Assembly: GCA_015232355.1 (NCBI GenBank)
Contig: JADFZW010000026.1
Location: forward strand, 1-64,000
DNA from: Oligoflexia bacterium
GTDB lineage: Bacteria; Bdellovibrionota; Bacteriovoracia; Bacteriovoracales; Bacteriovoracaceae
Reading direction: 5' to 3'
Length of the DNA: 64,000 bases
Position numbers and translations under genes: made by a program. The notes under the pieces are model-generated. The model ran no database searches. It was not told where the DNA came from and worked only from the letters and a program-made list of their open reading frames with translations. Of the stretch, positions 46,458 through 56,413 are shown piece after piece; position 1 is the first letter of the stretch; each line of letters begins with the position of its first letter.

Positions 46458-47399
46458 CTATCGCAAATTCAAAAAGTAATTTGATCCATCATTTCTGTAC
46501 TCATTGATTTTATTTCTTAGGGTTCTAATAGACACACCTAAAATTCTCGCTGCCTGAGTACGATTTTCAGATGTATGAATTAATGCTTTTTTAATTAACA
46601 ATTTTTCTGCTTCCTTTAATGACATTAACTTGATTCCATCCTCATCCATATCCATTCCATTCGCAACAATCTTTCTCTCTCCGATTATTAGATCATCAGA
46701 GGTTAAAATATTATCTTTCATGTTATTTATTGAACCAAGTATTATCGCTTGCAACTCTGCTATGTTGTGAGACCAATAATGGCCTACCATTTTTTCCATT
46801 GCCTCTTCACTGATTTGAGGAACCTCTATCATTTTATCTCTAGCACACTCTTCTAAATATTGTAGGGTTAGCCAGTTAATATCCTCTTTACGTTCACGAA
46901 GTGGTGGAATATTGATTTGAATTTCTGAAATATATAAATATAAAGCACGATAAAATCTGCCTGCACCTACTAACTTAGATAAATTCTTAGTCGTAGTAAC
47001 AATGATTCTGACATCAATATCATAATCATTTAACTCTAAGAAAATTTTGTGTAATTTTTTTTGAAAATCTTCGCTTAATCCATCGATATTTTTTAAAATC
47101 ACTGTCCCACTATTGGCCCTCTCTAAAATTCCTTTATTAAAGCGACCACTCTCCTCATCTCTATGACCTAAAATCTCATCCTCAACTAATTTTTCATTTT
47201 TTGCACAATCAACAATCATACACAATTTATCGTGTCTACTTGATTGTTGATGAATAAAAATTCCCATTGATTGCTTACCTATTCCCGATTCACCCATAAT
47301 CAATACTGGTATCATTTTACTAGCAGCATTTTTTGCCAAAACAACTGCCTTCGCAACTTTGGGATCTCTTCCAAATAATTCTTCCTTAACCATATTCAT
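46458..47399 (-). CDS. NtrC-like AAA+/Fis regulator with degenerate ATPase motifs
   Basis: A 313-residue protein: AAA+ domain (about 1-225), then a Fis-type DNA-binding domain (about 265-305: ENRTQAARILGVSIRTLRNK). Unlike functional sigma-54 activators, the GAFTGA loop is missing (the site reads GHRDEESGR), Walker B reads SGTVILKNID in place of LFLDEI, and the arginine-finger region FYRALYLYIS has Tyr in place of the usual Arg. Walker A GESGIGKQ and PPLRERKED are retained. It therefore looks unable to remodel sigma-54 polymerase and more likely acts as a DNA-binding regulator. AGGAGGT is 4-5 nt upstream of the ATG. It sits directly ahead of flgB. Confidence 0.88.
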   Translation of the reverse strand: MNMVKEELFGRDPKVAKAVVLAKNAASKMIPVLIMGESGIGKQSMGIFIHQQSSRHDKLCMIVDCAKNEKLVEDEILGHRDEESGRFNKGILERANSGTVILKNIDGLSEDFQKKLHKIFLELNDYDIDVRIIVTTTKNLSKLVGAGRFYRALYLYISEIQINIPPLRERKEDINWLTLQYLEECARDKMIEVPQISEEAMEKMVGHYWSHNIAELQAIILGSINNMKDNILTSDDLIIGERKIVANGMDMDEDGIKLMSLKEAEKLLIKKALIHTSENRTQAARILGVSIRTLRNKINEYRNDGSNYFLNLR

Positions 47400-47444
47400 T
47401 AGACCTCCTGTCTAAACAAATTTCACTCCGGAAATTATGATTAA

Positions 47445-50387
47445 CTAAATATTATGTCGTGCAATCTTTAATGTACTCAACTCCGTTTTTGAAAGTTCTT
47501 TAATATAATTTGGGACACTATTGTCCTTTAACAACTCTTTAAATATTTCCTCACCTGCAATCGGCTCTCCCTTTTTCACTTTGAGTAAACCCAACAAATA
47601 TTTTACTCTTCCACTGCAAATAGAATTTTTATATTTGGTTCTAAAATCATTTACTGCTTCAAACATAGTATCAAAATTCTCTTTTTTCCAATCACTGGCC
47701 AGTGCCTCTATGTATAGATATAAAATTCGTTCATGTAACTTATCTAAGGATTTGTTTTTAGAATTAGAATTAGAATTAGAATTAGAACGATCCAAATCTG
47801 CTAACACTGCTTTGGCAGTTTTTATAAATTTTTCTACATCTCCACCCTTATATATTGCCTCGGCATAGCTTTCGAATAATAAAGAAGTCTCCTGACTACT
47901 TAACGGCATTCTCTGTTCAGAATTAATTAAAAACTCTTCAAAATGCCTAATAGCTCGATCATATTGGCCTAATTTAAAGGATGCCACTCCCTGATAGTAA
48001 TGAACTTTAATATTTTTTGGATCATTTATTAAAATATCACTATTTAATTTATAAAGATCATTCCACCTCTCCGCATGTGCTAACTCTATTAAACGTAATT
48101 CCTGAATAATCTCTTTAGGATTACGTTCATATTGTTCATCCTCAATCCATATCGGATAACTTCTAAATGGATTTTGTCCATTATTTAGTAATACTGCAAT
48201 TGTCCTTTCTAATCCATCTTTCAAATTAAGTTTGATATAGGAATCGGCCACAATAAAGATTAATTTCAAATCAAGTGGCACTTTATCAAAATAAATTTCA
48301 TTATATCTTCCCCACCATCTAACTACTTCTCCATATTCACCTCTATCATAATAATTGCCAATCAACCCATGAATAATTTCCGCACCATCACCTTCAAACA
48401 TTCTTCGCTCAGAAGAAACCATAGTCTCTAGAGGAATACTTCTTAGATAAGTTAGAGCATTTTCATATTGTTTACTACTAATAAGAGTTCTAAGTCGTAC
48501 AAGCCACAATAATCTTTTTAAATTATTATCGATCAGTCTCACTTCATCTGGATTCAAATCCAAAAACACTAACGTTTCTAAATCATCTTTTTCATGTTTA
48601 TATTTTCTTGCAATTCGTAGCCCTACATATCTAATTCTCGCTTCATATCTTATCTTCGGATCAGTTGAAAGATTAATTGCATCCCTATAGAGTTGGAGAA
48701 TCTTTTCTTCATTTTCGGCCATAAGATCACTAATGAGCGCAACTCTAAGACGAGCATCCGACTGCTTGTTCATGTAATTATACTCAGCTATAAACTCTAG
48801 AAAGTAATTTCTAGATTCAGTTAATTTTCCTGATCTAAAATAGGATTCTGCTAGATTGTAAATAATTGCAGGGTGAATTGGTTTTTGAAAATAGTTTTTA
48901 TTCTTTTCAAATAGCTCTACTACTTTAGCATGCTCATCCTGGGCCAGCAGTGCATACATCTCGTACGCAAGCAATATCTGCTTTGGTAGAATCGATTGAA
49001 TCGATTTTTCGCTCACAAAATTTTTAATACTATCAACCTGCCAAAGTCCGGCCAAACCATGCAAAATCATTTTGGCACTAAAAATTTCAAATTCCTCATC
49101 GAAATTTGATTTTGAATTTACATACAAGCGCTTTGCATATTGTAACATTTGTACATAATCTTCTTTCTTTAAAAAATAATGAACTAGATATTGCAATAAT
49201 CCTCTCTTAAAATCATACTCCTTAACTGAATCAACCAAAGTAGTATACATTGCTATCGCTAATTTTTCTGGTCCTTTGTCTAATTCCTTTTTCCCAAAAC
49301 TATCTCGAAGCAAAGAATTTGCCTTTAAATAATTAATTACCTCTAGATTATCTTCCTCTCCATATTTTTTCTTATATAGTTCCATAGCTTTATTCATTAA
49401 TCCATATTGGGTTTTTTTATACAGATTAATTACTAATTGCAGATGCGCCTCTTTTTCACTCTTATCATATTGACGATCACTAATAGGATAAAAATATTCT
49501 GCCGTTTTATTTTGTAGATTAATTCCTTCATTGATCGAAGGAATAAGTGCAGGATAATCCCATACTATGGCAGCACCATAGCGAAAATCCCGATATTTCT
49601 TTTTATTTTTATTAGCTATAGAGTGAGTTCCTGAAGTTACATCTGAAACAGTAGCATTTGCGATGCTTGCATTTGCAATACTTGCATTTGCAATGTTCGC
49701 TGTTATTGGTTTTGGTATTGGTGGTTCTGTAATTGCTGGCAATACACTTGCTGGTTTTCTTTTGATTTTATCTTTACTTTTATTTTTATCTCCAACTACG
49801 CTAGTTACAACTTTTTCATCTTTATCTTTATCTTTATCTTTATCTTTATTATCATCTTCATCAGGAATTAAAGTACCGGCCCCAACACCAACTTTATTTT
49901 CGGCCTTAAAATCCTTTGTCTCCTTAGTGTCCTTTATCTCTTTATTTTCCCAAAAATCCACAATATATTTCTTATCACTATCTTTATAGAATGAGAAAAT
50001 ATCTATATTTTTATCTGCAAGTATTAATTTAATAGTTGCAGCTTTCTCTGGATATCCTTCAGAACTAAGTTTAATCTCTACAAAATACTTATCCGCTAAT
50101 TTTATCCTTTCAAAATCTCCCTTTATACGATCAAATAATGTAATATTTAATGTTTCTATCCATACATCTTTCCCTTTTTGATTTATTAAAATCTCATCCT
50201 TCTTAACATTAAAAGTTAATCTCAAATGAGTCTTAAAAAATTCCTGGGAAACAACACTATTAGAATTTTCGTTACTAGTGCTAGTACCGAGACTACTACT
50301 CATGTCAGTCGTAAATGCTATGGCCAGCACAACTAACACAATCATATTGCATCTAATGTTAACACTTTTAAAATAACTTTTTCTCAT
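47445..50387 (-). CDS. Large exported tetratricopeptide-repeat protein ahead of the flagellar operon
   Basis: A 980-residue protein. An N-terminal signal peptide (hydrophobic about 15-25) is followed by an N-terminal beta-rich domain (about 50-145, AMIN-like appearance), a low-complexity Lys/Asp linker (KD repeat, DNA 49815-49852), a SIANA repeat, then many TPR-like helical repeats (from about 330 to the end, such as IKVHYYQGVASFKLGQYDRA). TPR proteins scaffold complexes; in the periplasm this one could gather wall or motor components. It is upstream of the degenerate regulator and flgB, so it may be part of the flagellar unit. The function is not known. Confidence 0.8.
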   Translation of the reverse strand: MRKSYFKSVNIRCNMIVLVVLAIAFTTDMSSSLGTSTSNENSNSVVSQEFFKTHLRLTFNVKKDEILINQKGKDVWIETLNITLFDRIKGDFERIKLADKYFVEIKLSSEGYPEKAATIKLILADKNIDIFSFYKDSDKKYIVDFWENKEIKDTKETKDFKAENKVGVGAGTLIPDEDDNKDKDKDKDKDEKVVTSVVGDKNKSKDKIKRKPASVLPAITEPPIPKPITANIANASIANASIANATVSDVTSGTHSIANKNKKKYRDFRYGAAIVWDYPALIPSINEGINLQNKTAEYFYPISDRQYDKSEKEAHLQLVINLYKKTQYGLMNKAMELYKKKYGEEDNLEVINYLKANSLLRDSFGKKELDKGPEKLAIAMYTTLVDSVKEYDFKRGLLQYLVHYFLKKEDYVQMLQYAKRLYVNSKSNFDEEFEIFSAKMILHGLAGLWQVDSIKNFVSEKSIQSILPKQILLAYEMYALLAQDEHAKVVELFEKNKNYFQKPIHPAIIYNLAESYFRSGKLTESRNYFLEFIAEYNYMNKQSDARLRVALISDLMAENEEKILQLYRDAINLSTDPKIRYEARIRYVGLRIARKYKHEKDDLETLVFLDLNPDEVRLIDNNLKRLLWLVRLRTLISSKQYENALTYLRSIPLETMVSSERRMFEGDGAEIIHGLIGNYYDRGEYGEVVRWWGRYNEIYFDKVPLDLKLIFIVADSYIKLNLKDGLERTIAVLLNNGQNPFRSYPIWIEDEQYERNPKEIIQELRLIELAHAERWNDLYKLNSDILINDPKNIKVHYYQGVASFKLGQYDRAIRHFEEFLINSEQRMPLSSQETSLLFESYAEAIYKGGDVEKFIKTAKAVLADLDRSNSNSNSNSKNKSLDKLHERILYLYIEALASDWKKENFDTMFEAVNDFRTKYKNSICSGRVKYLLGLLKVKKGEPIAGEEIFKELLKDNSVPNYIKELSKTELSTLKIARHNI

Positions 50388-50538
50388 TAAAATAGAAACT
50401 TCCTATTTCATTTTTTATTTTCATCTTCATTTTCATCTTCATCAAAATTTAAGGAGAAAATATTCTACTCATCCTGAGTAAAACTTTTTTGCCTATTAAT
50501 TTAAATTTTAATGTCTTTATTGATTTTAAAAAAGGAAA

Positions 50539-50568
50539 ATTTTACTGTAGGCATCTTTTTCCAGTCAA
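50539..50568 (-). promoter_or_regulatory. Predicted sigma-70-type promoter for the TPR/flagellar operon
   Basis: Read leftward, TTGACT (50568-50563) and TAAAAT (50544-50539) match five of six bases each of the -35 and -10 consensus, with 18 bp between. The predicted transcript start, near 50532, leaves about 145 nt of leader before the TPR gene. A TTTCATCTTCAT duplication lies in that leader (50419-50442). No sigma-54 -24/-12 element was found. Confidence 0.42.
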
Positions 50569-50603
50569 TTTCTTGACAGAAAATTTTTAAAAGGTGAGAT
50601 TTT

Positions 50604-50960
50604 TTATTGCGTAATTATTTTACGCATATTAATTTTTTTCATCTTTTCAATTAATGTTGTTCTATTTATCTTCAAGTATTTTGATGCTTTATTTTTATTT
50701 CCCTTGGACATTTTTAACATCTCATCTATTATGTACTCTTCAATTTCACTCAAGAGACCTTTTAGATCAATTACTTGTTCTGGCCCCATATCAATACTCA
50801 AGTAATATTTATCGGTCTTATATTTTATGATTGTCGACTTTCTATTCGCTAAATCTCGTAAAGTATGCATTCTTTTTTCATCTTCATTAATCCTATTCTC
50901 CTCATAAACATCTACGTCTACATCATCATAAGTTTCATTCAGGTATAACAAATCCTTCAC
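50604..50960 (-). CDS. Small Fis-type DNA-binding protein
   Basis: A 118-residue protein. Its C-terminal 45 residues form a Fis/NtrC-type helix-turn-helix (EYIIDEMLKMSKGNKNKASK followed by YLKINRTTLIEKMKKI). The N-terminal half is acidic with no recognised domain, so it resembles the DNA-binding end of NtrC regulators detached from an ATPase. GTG start with AAGGGA upstream. Lying just upstream of the predicted operon promoter, it could regulate the flagellar genes or be a nucleoid protein. Regulation is inference. Confidence 0.8.
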   Translation of the reverse strand: MKDLLYLNETYDDVDVDVYEENRINEDEKRMHTLRDLANRKSTIIKYKTDKYYLSIDMGPEQVIDLKGLLSEIEEYIIDEMLKMSKGNKNKASKYLKINRTTLIEKMKKINMRKIITQ

Positions 50961-51073
50961 AATAAAATCCCTTTTAAATACGTTTTAAGAATGTATTAAT
51001 TTAATTTTATCAAAAGATTTGATTTTTATTGTAAATTTTAATGAAAATTTTAATGAAAAATTTAAAAAAGATA

Positions 51074-51310
51074 TTAACGAAATACACTTAGAAAATACTT
51101 AACAGACCTTTCTGGTCCACCCGACCAATAATAGAAAATATTTGTCAACAAAGCAAAGATAGCAATGGATACAAAAAACATGTAGGATTTTTTACGTCTT
51201 TTTCTCCAATAGATATAACCAAATTCGCCTGAAATAAATAGCATCGGGATGGCCCAAAATGGAGTATGTCTAAGTAAAAAACAAGATAGGTCAAGAAATG
51301 TATTCCACAT
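51074..51310 (-). CDS. Small two-helix membrane protein
   Basis: A 78-residue protein with membrane segments at about 8-26 and 43-61 separated by a strongly basic loop (YWRKRRKKS), suggesting both ends outside and the loop in the cytoplasm. No family recognised. It is 37 nt downstream of metK on the same strand. Function unknown. Confidence 0.6.
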   Translation of the reverse strand: MWNTFLDLSCFLLRHTPFWAIPMLFISGEFGYIYWRKRRKKSYMFFVSIAIFALLTNIFYYWSGGPERSVKYFLSVFR

Positions 51311-51347
51311 GAAATTGATTTTAAAAATAAATAACTAAGTAATTAAT

Positions 51348-52511
51348 TTAAAACATTGATCTCAGTTGATCTAAATGGGTAAGTTCTTCCCATGTAAAAG
51401 AATTGTCAGCATTTCTTCCAAAATGCCCATAAGCTGCTGTCTGAGCGTAGATAGGTCGAAGTAAATTCAGACGTTGAATTATTGCTTTCGGGCGCATATC
51501 AAAAATCTTATTTACAGCGGCCACGATTCTTTCAACAGGAACACTCTCTGTTCCATATGTTTCAATATTTAATGAAACTGGTTCAGCAACACCAATAGCA
51601 TAAGCAACTTGTACTAGCGCACGCTTTGCTAATTTAGCAGCAACCACATGCTTTGCAATCTGTCTGGCGGCGTAGGCAGCAGATCTATCAACTTTCGATG
51701 GATCTTTTCCAGAGAAAGCGCCACCACCATGAGCACCATGACCACCATAACTATCTACGATGATCTTTCTTCCTGTAAGACCAGTATCTCCCATTGGTCC
51801 ACCAATTACAAAGCGACCTGTAGGATTAATATAAATTTTTGTTTTATTATCAATAAATTCTTTTGGAACAATTTTTCTAATAACTTCTTCTCTTACTCCC
51901 TCTTCAATATCTTTTAAACTTAACTCTTCAGCATGCTGACTTGAAATTACAATTGCATCCAATCTTTTAATTTTATCATTTTCATATTCAGCAGTGACCT
52001 GAGTTTTTCCATCTGGACGTAACAAAGGCATAATTCCATTCTTTCTTATATCAGAGAGTTTAAGCGCTAATTTATTTGCTAAATCAATTGTAAGTGGCAT
52101 TAATGATTCTGTCTCATCTACAGCGTAACCAAACATCAATCCCTGATCGCCAGCACCTTGGTCTTTGTATGTTCCTTGTCCTTCAGTAACACCTTGAGAG
52201 ATGTCAGGTGATTGTTTATGAACTGTCACCATAACTGAACAAGTGTTTGCATCAAAGCCCTTTGCACTATGATCATATCCAATCTCTGTAACTTTTTTTC
52301 TAACTACATCTTGAAAATCTACTTGAGCTTTTGAAGTTATCTCTCCAGATACAACAACTAATCCTGTAGTAAGTAACGATTCACATGCTACTCTTGAGTA
52401 AGGATCTTGCGCCAACATTGCATCAAGTACTGCATCACTTACTTGATCTGCCATTTTATCTGGATGTCCCTCTGTTACTGATTCTGATGTAAATAAAAAA
52501 TTTCTGGCCAT
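51348..52511 (-). CDS. metK: S-adenosylmethionine synthetase
   Basis: A 387-residue enzyme making S-adenosylmethionine from methionine and ATP. Motifs: [13 protein letters not shown] (substrate site), [12 protein letters not shown] (the hexapeptide GAGDQG), [20 protein letters not shown] and [21 protein letters not shown] about 8 nt before the ATG. Upstream is an AT-rich repeat region with no SAM-riboswitch fold that I can see. Length and motifs are normal. Confidence 0.97.
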   Translation of the reverse strand: MARNFLFTSESVTEGHPDKMADQVSDAVLDAMLAQDPYSRVACESLLTTGLVVVSGEITSKAQVDFQDVVRKKVTEIGYDHSAKGFDANTCSVMVTVHKQSPDISQGVTEGQGTYKDQGAGDQGLMFGYAVDETESLMPLTIDLANKLALKLSDIRKNGIMPLLRPDGKTQVTAEYENDKIKRLDAIVISSQHAEELSLKDIEEGVREEVIRKIVPKEFIDNKTKIYINPTGRFVIGGPMGDTGLTGRKIIVDSYGGHGAHGGGAFSGKDPSKVDRSAAYAARQIAKHVVAAKLAKRALVQVAYAIGVAEPVSLNIETYGTESVPVERIVAAVNKIFDMRPKAIIQRLNLLRPIYAQTAAYGHFGRNADNSFTWEELTHLDQLRSMF

Positions 52512-52548
52512 TTCATTTTCCTCCGTAAAGGTTTCAGTTAAACATAAA

Positions 52549-52617
52549 AATAAATATAAATATAAATATATTATTAATTAATTAATTAATTATTTATTAA
52601 CTATTTATTAATTATTA
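52549..52617. repeat. AT-only tandem-repeat block in the metK leader
   Basis: A (AAATAT)-type run (52549-52570) passes into TTAATTAATTAATTAATTA and TATTTATTAA repeats (52571-52617). All A/T for about 70 bp. It is upstream of metK and may lower DNA stability near its promoter. Confidence 0.85.
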
Positions 52618-52678
52618 AACAATGTGAAAGCATAGCTTATAATTTTTGAGAAAGGAAGAAAGAATTTTTTAACAAAGA

Positions 52679-54904
52679 CTATCTGGAATAACCATCCCAA
52701 TCAGCACCATTATCTCTATTTGGTGGCAAATCTTGATTTAAATCTTGATTTATTACACTAGCGGCCGCTCTATCAACTGCTCTATCAGCTGTTGTGCTAT
52801 CTACTGTATCAGAGGTATTTAACGTGTCATAACCTGCTCCTTGACCTAATAACACTTCTGACCCTGGTGCTAAATTTGCTGATGAAGCAAAGTGAGTAAT
52901 ACCTTTTCCAATTCCCATTGGCATTTTTTCCTTAAAAAATCGAAAGAGTTGCGAATCTCTGTAGTGGTAAAAATGAATCTTGGAAATATTTTGACCTTCA
53001 GTGGATTTTTCCTCTCTAAAGACTAAGATTTTCCCTCTACTTACTGTTCTCTTTTTGCTTATTTTATTGCTTATTTTTTTGAATTTATTATTTTGTTTGT
53101 TGATGTTGTTAAATTCAGCAACAACATAATATGGACTTTGTCCATTTGGACTTTGTCCATTTGAACTAGCTCCATTAGGAATAAAATAAAGAAACTTATA
53201 ATTCCTATTAATCACATCATTTACATATGAATCTATTCCTTCCTTTATTTCATTTCCAGGTCTCTCTGGCATTTGTAAATACTCATTCCACAGTGGCGCC
53301 ATATCTATTCTACCCAACATAGATATTCTGGAAAAAAAACGTAATACAGGAAAATCTGTTCTTGATGTTCTTAAAAGTTCTAAACCTAAAGTTAAATTTT
53401 CTTTACGTATAAGATTTGAAATATTGCTATTTGATGGACAATATATTTTAAAAGAACTAGGAATAAAATAATAGGTAAAAGAAAATTCACCCTCTTTAAA
53501 TAAAAGATTTAACCATTTGTTTTTTTGAAACTCCTCATCCTTAGAATAAACTCTCTTTAAATATGAGTAAAATGGATCCTCATATGCAAATGAATTATAA
53601 AATGGAACTTTAAATCTATTTAATATCAGCTGTACAATATCTCTTCGTTCGAGGGCATCTTTTCCATCCAAACGTCCTGCCTCATGTGTAAGTATCGTTT
53701 CAATTACAAACAGAGCTTGCCATATTTCCTTTTGTTTACTCCAAAATAAATAGCTTTCAAGGAATTTACTAAACGTATAGTCTTTTAAATTATATCTACT
53801 CTTTGATACATCTTTTAAATATTGATCGAAATCAGTTATTCCTTCAATTCCACTCATTCTGGCCGCTAAATTCTTTTCCCCCTTATTGATCAGTAACTTA
53901 TAAAAGTTATATCCTCTTTGTACTCTTTCACGCCATAACTGCAAACCATGCAAAATATTTCTTTCTCCACTACGTTTAAAAACTAAATCTATATATCTAA
54001 AAATTGAAGCAATATCGTAGCGTAAATCTTCGGTAATAAAACTCTCTTTTGATTTTTCTAACTCTTCTAAGTTAACATAGGTGTTACTTATTATCGCCCT
54101 AAATTGTCTATCCAAATTAAAATTAACCGGAAGACCATCTTCTTTAATTCGGCGATAGAATTGCAATTTGTTTTTTAACTTTATTGATTCAATATCTTTT
54201 TTATATTTAACTCGATCATAATCACGTCTTAATAATTGATGATTAACAGGAAAAGTATAATTAAGCATGAATGGTACTTGCGCCAGTAAAGATCTATAGA
54301 GTTTAAATAAATTTATAATTTTGTACTTTGATTCTCTGGCCATCAAAAGCATATTCTCATTTGAATTCTTATTCGTGCCTCTATTTTCAATTAAATACCT
54401 ATGATAATTTTCCTTGTCTGTTAACAACTGCTCAAGTAAATCAAGCATCTCACCTTCTATCGCATGGATATCTTTTTTTACCTTAGCAAATCCACCTTTT
54501 TGTACCATTTGCCTTTTATGATTAGTAATCAATTCTGTAAGCCAATTCAACTTCATCTCGATTTCAGGAAGCCCGGCCACAATAGCATCAATGTCGAGAG
54601 TTCCATTATCAAAAAGTGGGATATTCATTCCCTCACTAGTGTATGCTCTGGCCATCAATCCTTTATATCGATTATAGATTTGATTTGGATTTTTACAGAC
54701 CTCTTTGCGAAACTTTTTTTCAATACTCAAGTATTCCTTAATCACTTGCTGAAAATCAGATTCGGTCTTTGAATTAAAATTTAAATTGGCATCTTTAAAA
54801 AGATAATCAAATGTTTGAGCATTGATTGAAGTTAAAAGAAAAATTACCCCTAAGGTAATACTTGTTCTAATTGTTCTAATTGTTTTACAAATTCTGATTC
54901 CCAT
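52679..54904 (-). CDS. Large exported protein of unknown function
   Basis: A 741-residue protein beginning with a basic n-region and hydrophobic stretch (about 16-27, then SINAQ|TF), a classic signal peptide. The rest is mainly helical and charged, rich in Lys, Glu, Tyr and Arg, with no motif I recognise, and ends in an Asn/Asp-rich disordered tail. A 15-bp repeat encodes a duplicated NGQSP (53142-53165). Its first 55 nt overlap the 3' end of mpl, so it is probably translated with it. Function is unknown; large size and export suggest surface or periplasmic work. Confidence 0.72.
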   Translation of the reverse strand: MGIRICKTIRTIRTSITLGVIFLLTSINAQTFDYLFKDANLNFNSKTESDFQQVIKEYLSIEKKFRKEVCKNPNQIYNRYKGLMARAYTSEGMNIPLFDNGTLDIDAIVAGLPEIEMKLNWLTELITNHKRQMVQKGGFAKVKKDIHAIEGEMLDLLEQLLTDKENYHRYLIENRGTNKNSNENMLLMARESKYKIINLFKLYRSLLAQVPFMLNYTFPVNHQLLRRDYDRVKYKKDIESIKLKNKLQFYRRIKEDGLPVNFNLDRQFRAIISNTYVNLEELEKSKESFITEDLRYDIASIFRYIDLVFKRSGERNILHGLQLWRERVQRGYNFYKLLINKGEKNLAARMSGIEGITDFDQYLKDVSKSRYNLKDYTFSKFLESYLFWSKQKEIWQALFVIETILTHEAGRLDGKDALERRDIVQLILNRFKVPFYNSFAYEDPFYSYLKRVYSKDEEFQKNKWLNLLFKEGEFSFTYYFIPSSFKIYCPSNSNISNLIRKENLTLGLELLRTSRTDFPVLRFFSRISMLGRIDMAPLWNEYLQMPERPGNEIKEGIDSYVNDVINRNYKFLYFIPNGASSNGQSPNGQSPYYVVAEFNNINKQNNKFKKISNKISKKRTVSRGKILVFREEKSTEGQNISKIHFYHYRDSQLFRFFKEKMPMGIGKGITHFASSANLAPGSEVLLGQGAGYDTLNTSDTVDSTTADRAVDRAAASVINQDLNQDLPPNRDNGADWDGYSR

Positions 54905-56358
54905 AATCCTAATACGCTTCCATTGCTTAAAATTAATATTACGAAATCACGCCCATTTACTCTACTAACTCTATCTACACTTCTATCCATAGAATTTATT
55001 AGATCAGCTAGTGTACTCACCACCTCTACCCCAACCCCCATCGCTTTTATTTTATCTCTTAATAAATAACAATCCAAATTGCCTGCATGTTTTATATTAG
55101 CAGTTCTTGGAGGAGTTACTAAAATTACTTCATCTGCACCACTATTGTTTATCATTAGTGATTCAAAAAACTCATCTTGGAAGATAGAACTTCTAGCAGT
55201 AGCAGAAGATGGAGCAAAGACAACTAACATATGTTTGTCGGGATAACGAATACGAACATTTTCAATTGTTAATTTCACCGCCGTTGGATGATGGGCAAAA
55301 TCATCAATCACAATAGCACCCTTATATTTCCCACGAACTTCTTGTCTGCGTTTTACCATCTTCAGTGAAGTAATCGCCTCTTTGATTTTTTCTAGTGGAA
55401 TTTTTTGTTTAAATGCCAGTACTATCGCTGCTGTTAAGTTTAATATATTTTGTTTGCCAGTTATATTAGTAACGAAATGTTCTCTTTTTCCATCTAAATT
55501 CAAACTAAATTCACTCTTATCTTCATGAAAGATCATCTCTTTTGTATGCGGACCACTGCCATTCTCTGAATTCTCTCCGTAAAAAGACCAATCTGAATCT
55601 TTGTCCATATTAGCATTAAATAATTTCATTGCTGATTTATAATCACTATTAAAGATAAATGACTTGCTTACTTTGGGAATCAATCGAGAGAACTCTCCCT
55701 CTATAGCATCCAACGAATCATATATATCAGCATGATCATATTCCAGCGAAGTTAAGATCAAGTGATCAATGTAATAAAAATGAAATTTCGACATCTTATG
55801 AAAATAAGCGCTATCATATTCATCCGACTCAATAAAAAAATAACTTCCATCTCCCATCTGTGCGGAATTTTCATTTGGAAGTACTCCGCCTACTAAATAT
55901 CCCGGATTAAATCCTAATTTTCTAAAGAGCTGAACTAAAAAATAAGTGGTAGTTGTCTTTCCATGAGTACCCGCAATTCCTACTACATTTTGATCGGCCA
56001 AAAAAAGTGCACCAATAGCACATGGAAAAGATGTAAAAGGAACTTGCAAGGTCTCTACTCTCTTGGCATGCTCACTATCTCTGGCCACCACATTTCCCAT
56101 AATTATTAAATCAAAACTTTTAAGATAATTATCGGTTACATCTTTTAAGTGATGGCATTTGATATTTGATGATTTTAAATAATCACTCATTGGGGGATAG
56201 AATTCAGCGTCTGCACCCTCAACATCATACCCACTCTCCTTTAATAGAGTGGCCGCTCCTCCCATACCAGTACCGCAAATCCTATAGAAAAAAATTCGTT
56301 TAAATTTATCTTTTTGTTCTCTTAACTCATCTGACTCTATTAAATATTTTAAGTCCAT
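54850..56358 (-). CDS. mpl: Mpl: UDP-MurNAc:L-Ala-gamma-D-Glu-meso-DAP ligase
   Basis: A 502-residue Mur-ligase. It begins FYRICGTGMGGAATLLKESG, with YPPMSDYL (Mpl, not MurC, in this region), the ATP-binding VVGIAGTHGKTTTT, EYDHADIYDS and the Mur-ligase VVFAPSSATARSS region. Mpl joins recycled tripeptide to UDP-MurNAc, salvaging wall fragments in the cytoplasm. The C-terminus has a Leu-Glu-Gln repeat encoded by the same 9-bp tandem repeat that lies inside the signal peptide of the next gene in another frame. Next to a serine hydrolase, which suggests muropeptide handling. Confidence 0.93.
   Translation of the reverse strand: MDLKYLIESDELREQKDKFKRIFFYRICGTGMGGAATLLKESGYDVEGADAEFYPPMSDYLKSSNIKCHHLKDVTDNYLKSFDLIIMGNVVARDSEHAKRVETLQVPFTSFPCAIGALFLADQNVVGIAGTHGKTTTTYFLVQLFRKLGFNPGYLVGGVLPNENSAQMGDGSYFFIESDEYDSAYFHKMSKFHFYYIDHLILTSLEYDHADIYDSLDAIEGEFSRLIPKVSKSFIFNSDYKSAMKLFNANMDKDSDWSFYGENSENGSGPHTKEMIFHEDKSEFSLNLDGKREHFVTNITGKQNILNLTAAIVLAFKQKIPLEKIKEAITSLKMVKRRQEVRGKYKGAIVIDDFAHHPTAVKLTIENVRIRYPDKHMLVVFAPSSATARSSIFQDEFFESLMINNSGADEVILVTPPRTANIKHAGNLDCYLLRDKIKAMGVGVEVVSTLADLINSMDRSVDRVSRVNGRDFVILILSNGSVLGLWESEFVKQLEQLEQVLP
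54863..54889. repeat. 9-bp tandem repeat read in two frames by overlapping genes
   Basis: TTGTTCTAA occurs twice, then TTGTTTTAC (54863-54889). In mpl it encodes repeated Leu-Glu-Gln at the C-terminus, and in the overlapping downstream gene repeated Thr-Ile-Arg in the n-region of the signal peptide. Confidence 0.9.
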
Positions 56359-56413
56359 ATTAGTGAATCCATCTAACTATCATTATCATTAATTAAATCT
56401 AAATATAGGATAG

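Noticed and set aside
49663-49989. Rightward reading frame antisense to the TPR protein
   Set aside because: It is the complement of a Lys-Asp repeat and the SIANA repeat; its Leu/Ser-rich translation is a by-product of low-complexity coding DNA.
52512-52678. SAM riboswitch in the metK leader
   Set aside because: The leader is almost pure A/T repeat with no GC stem or conserved core of any SAM riboswitch that I can recognise.
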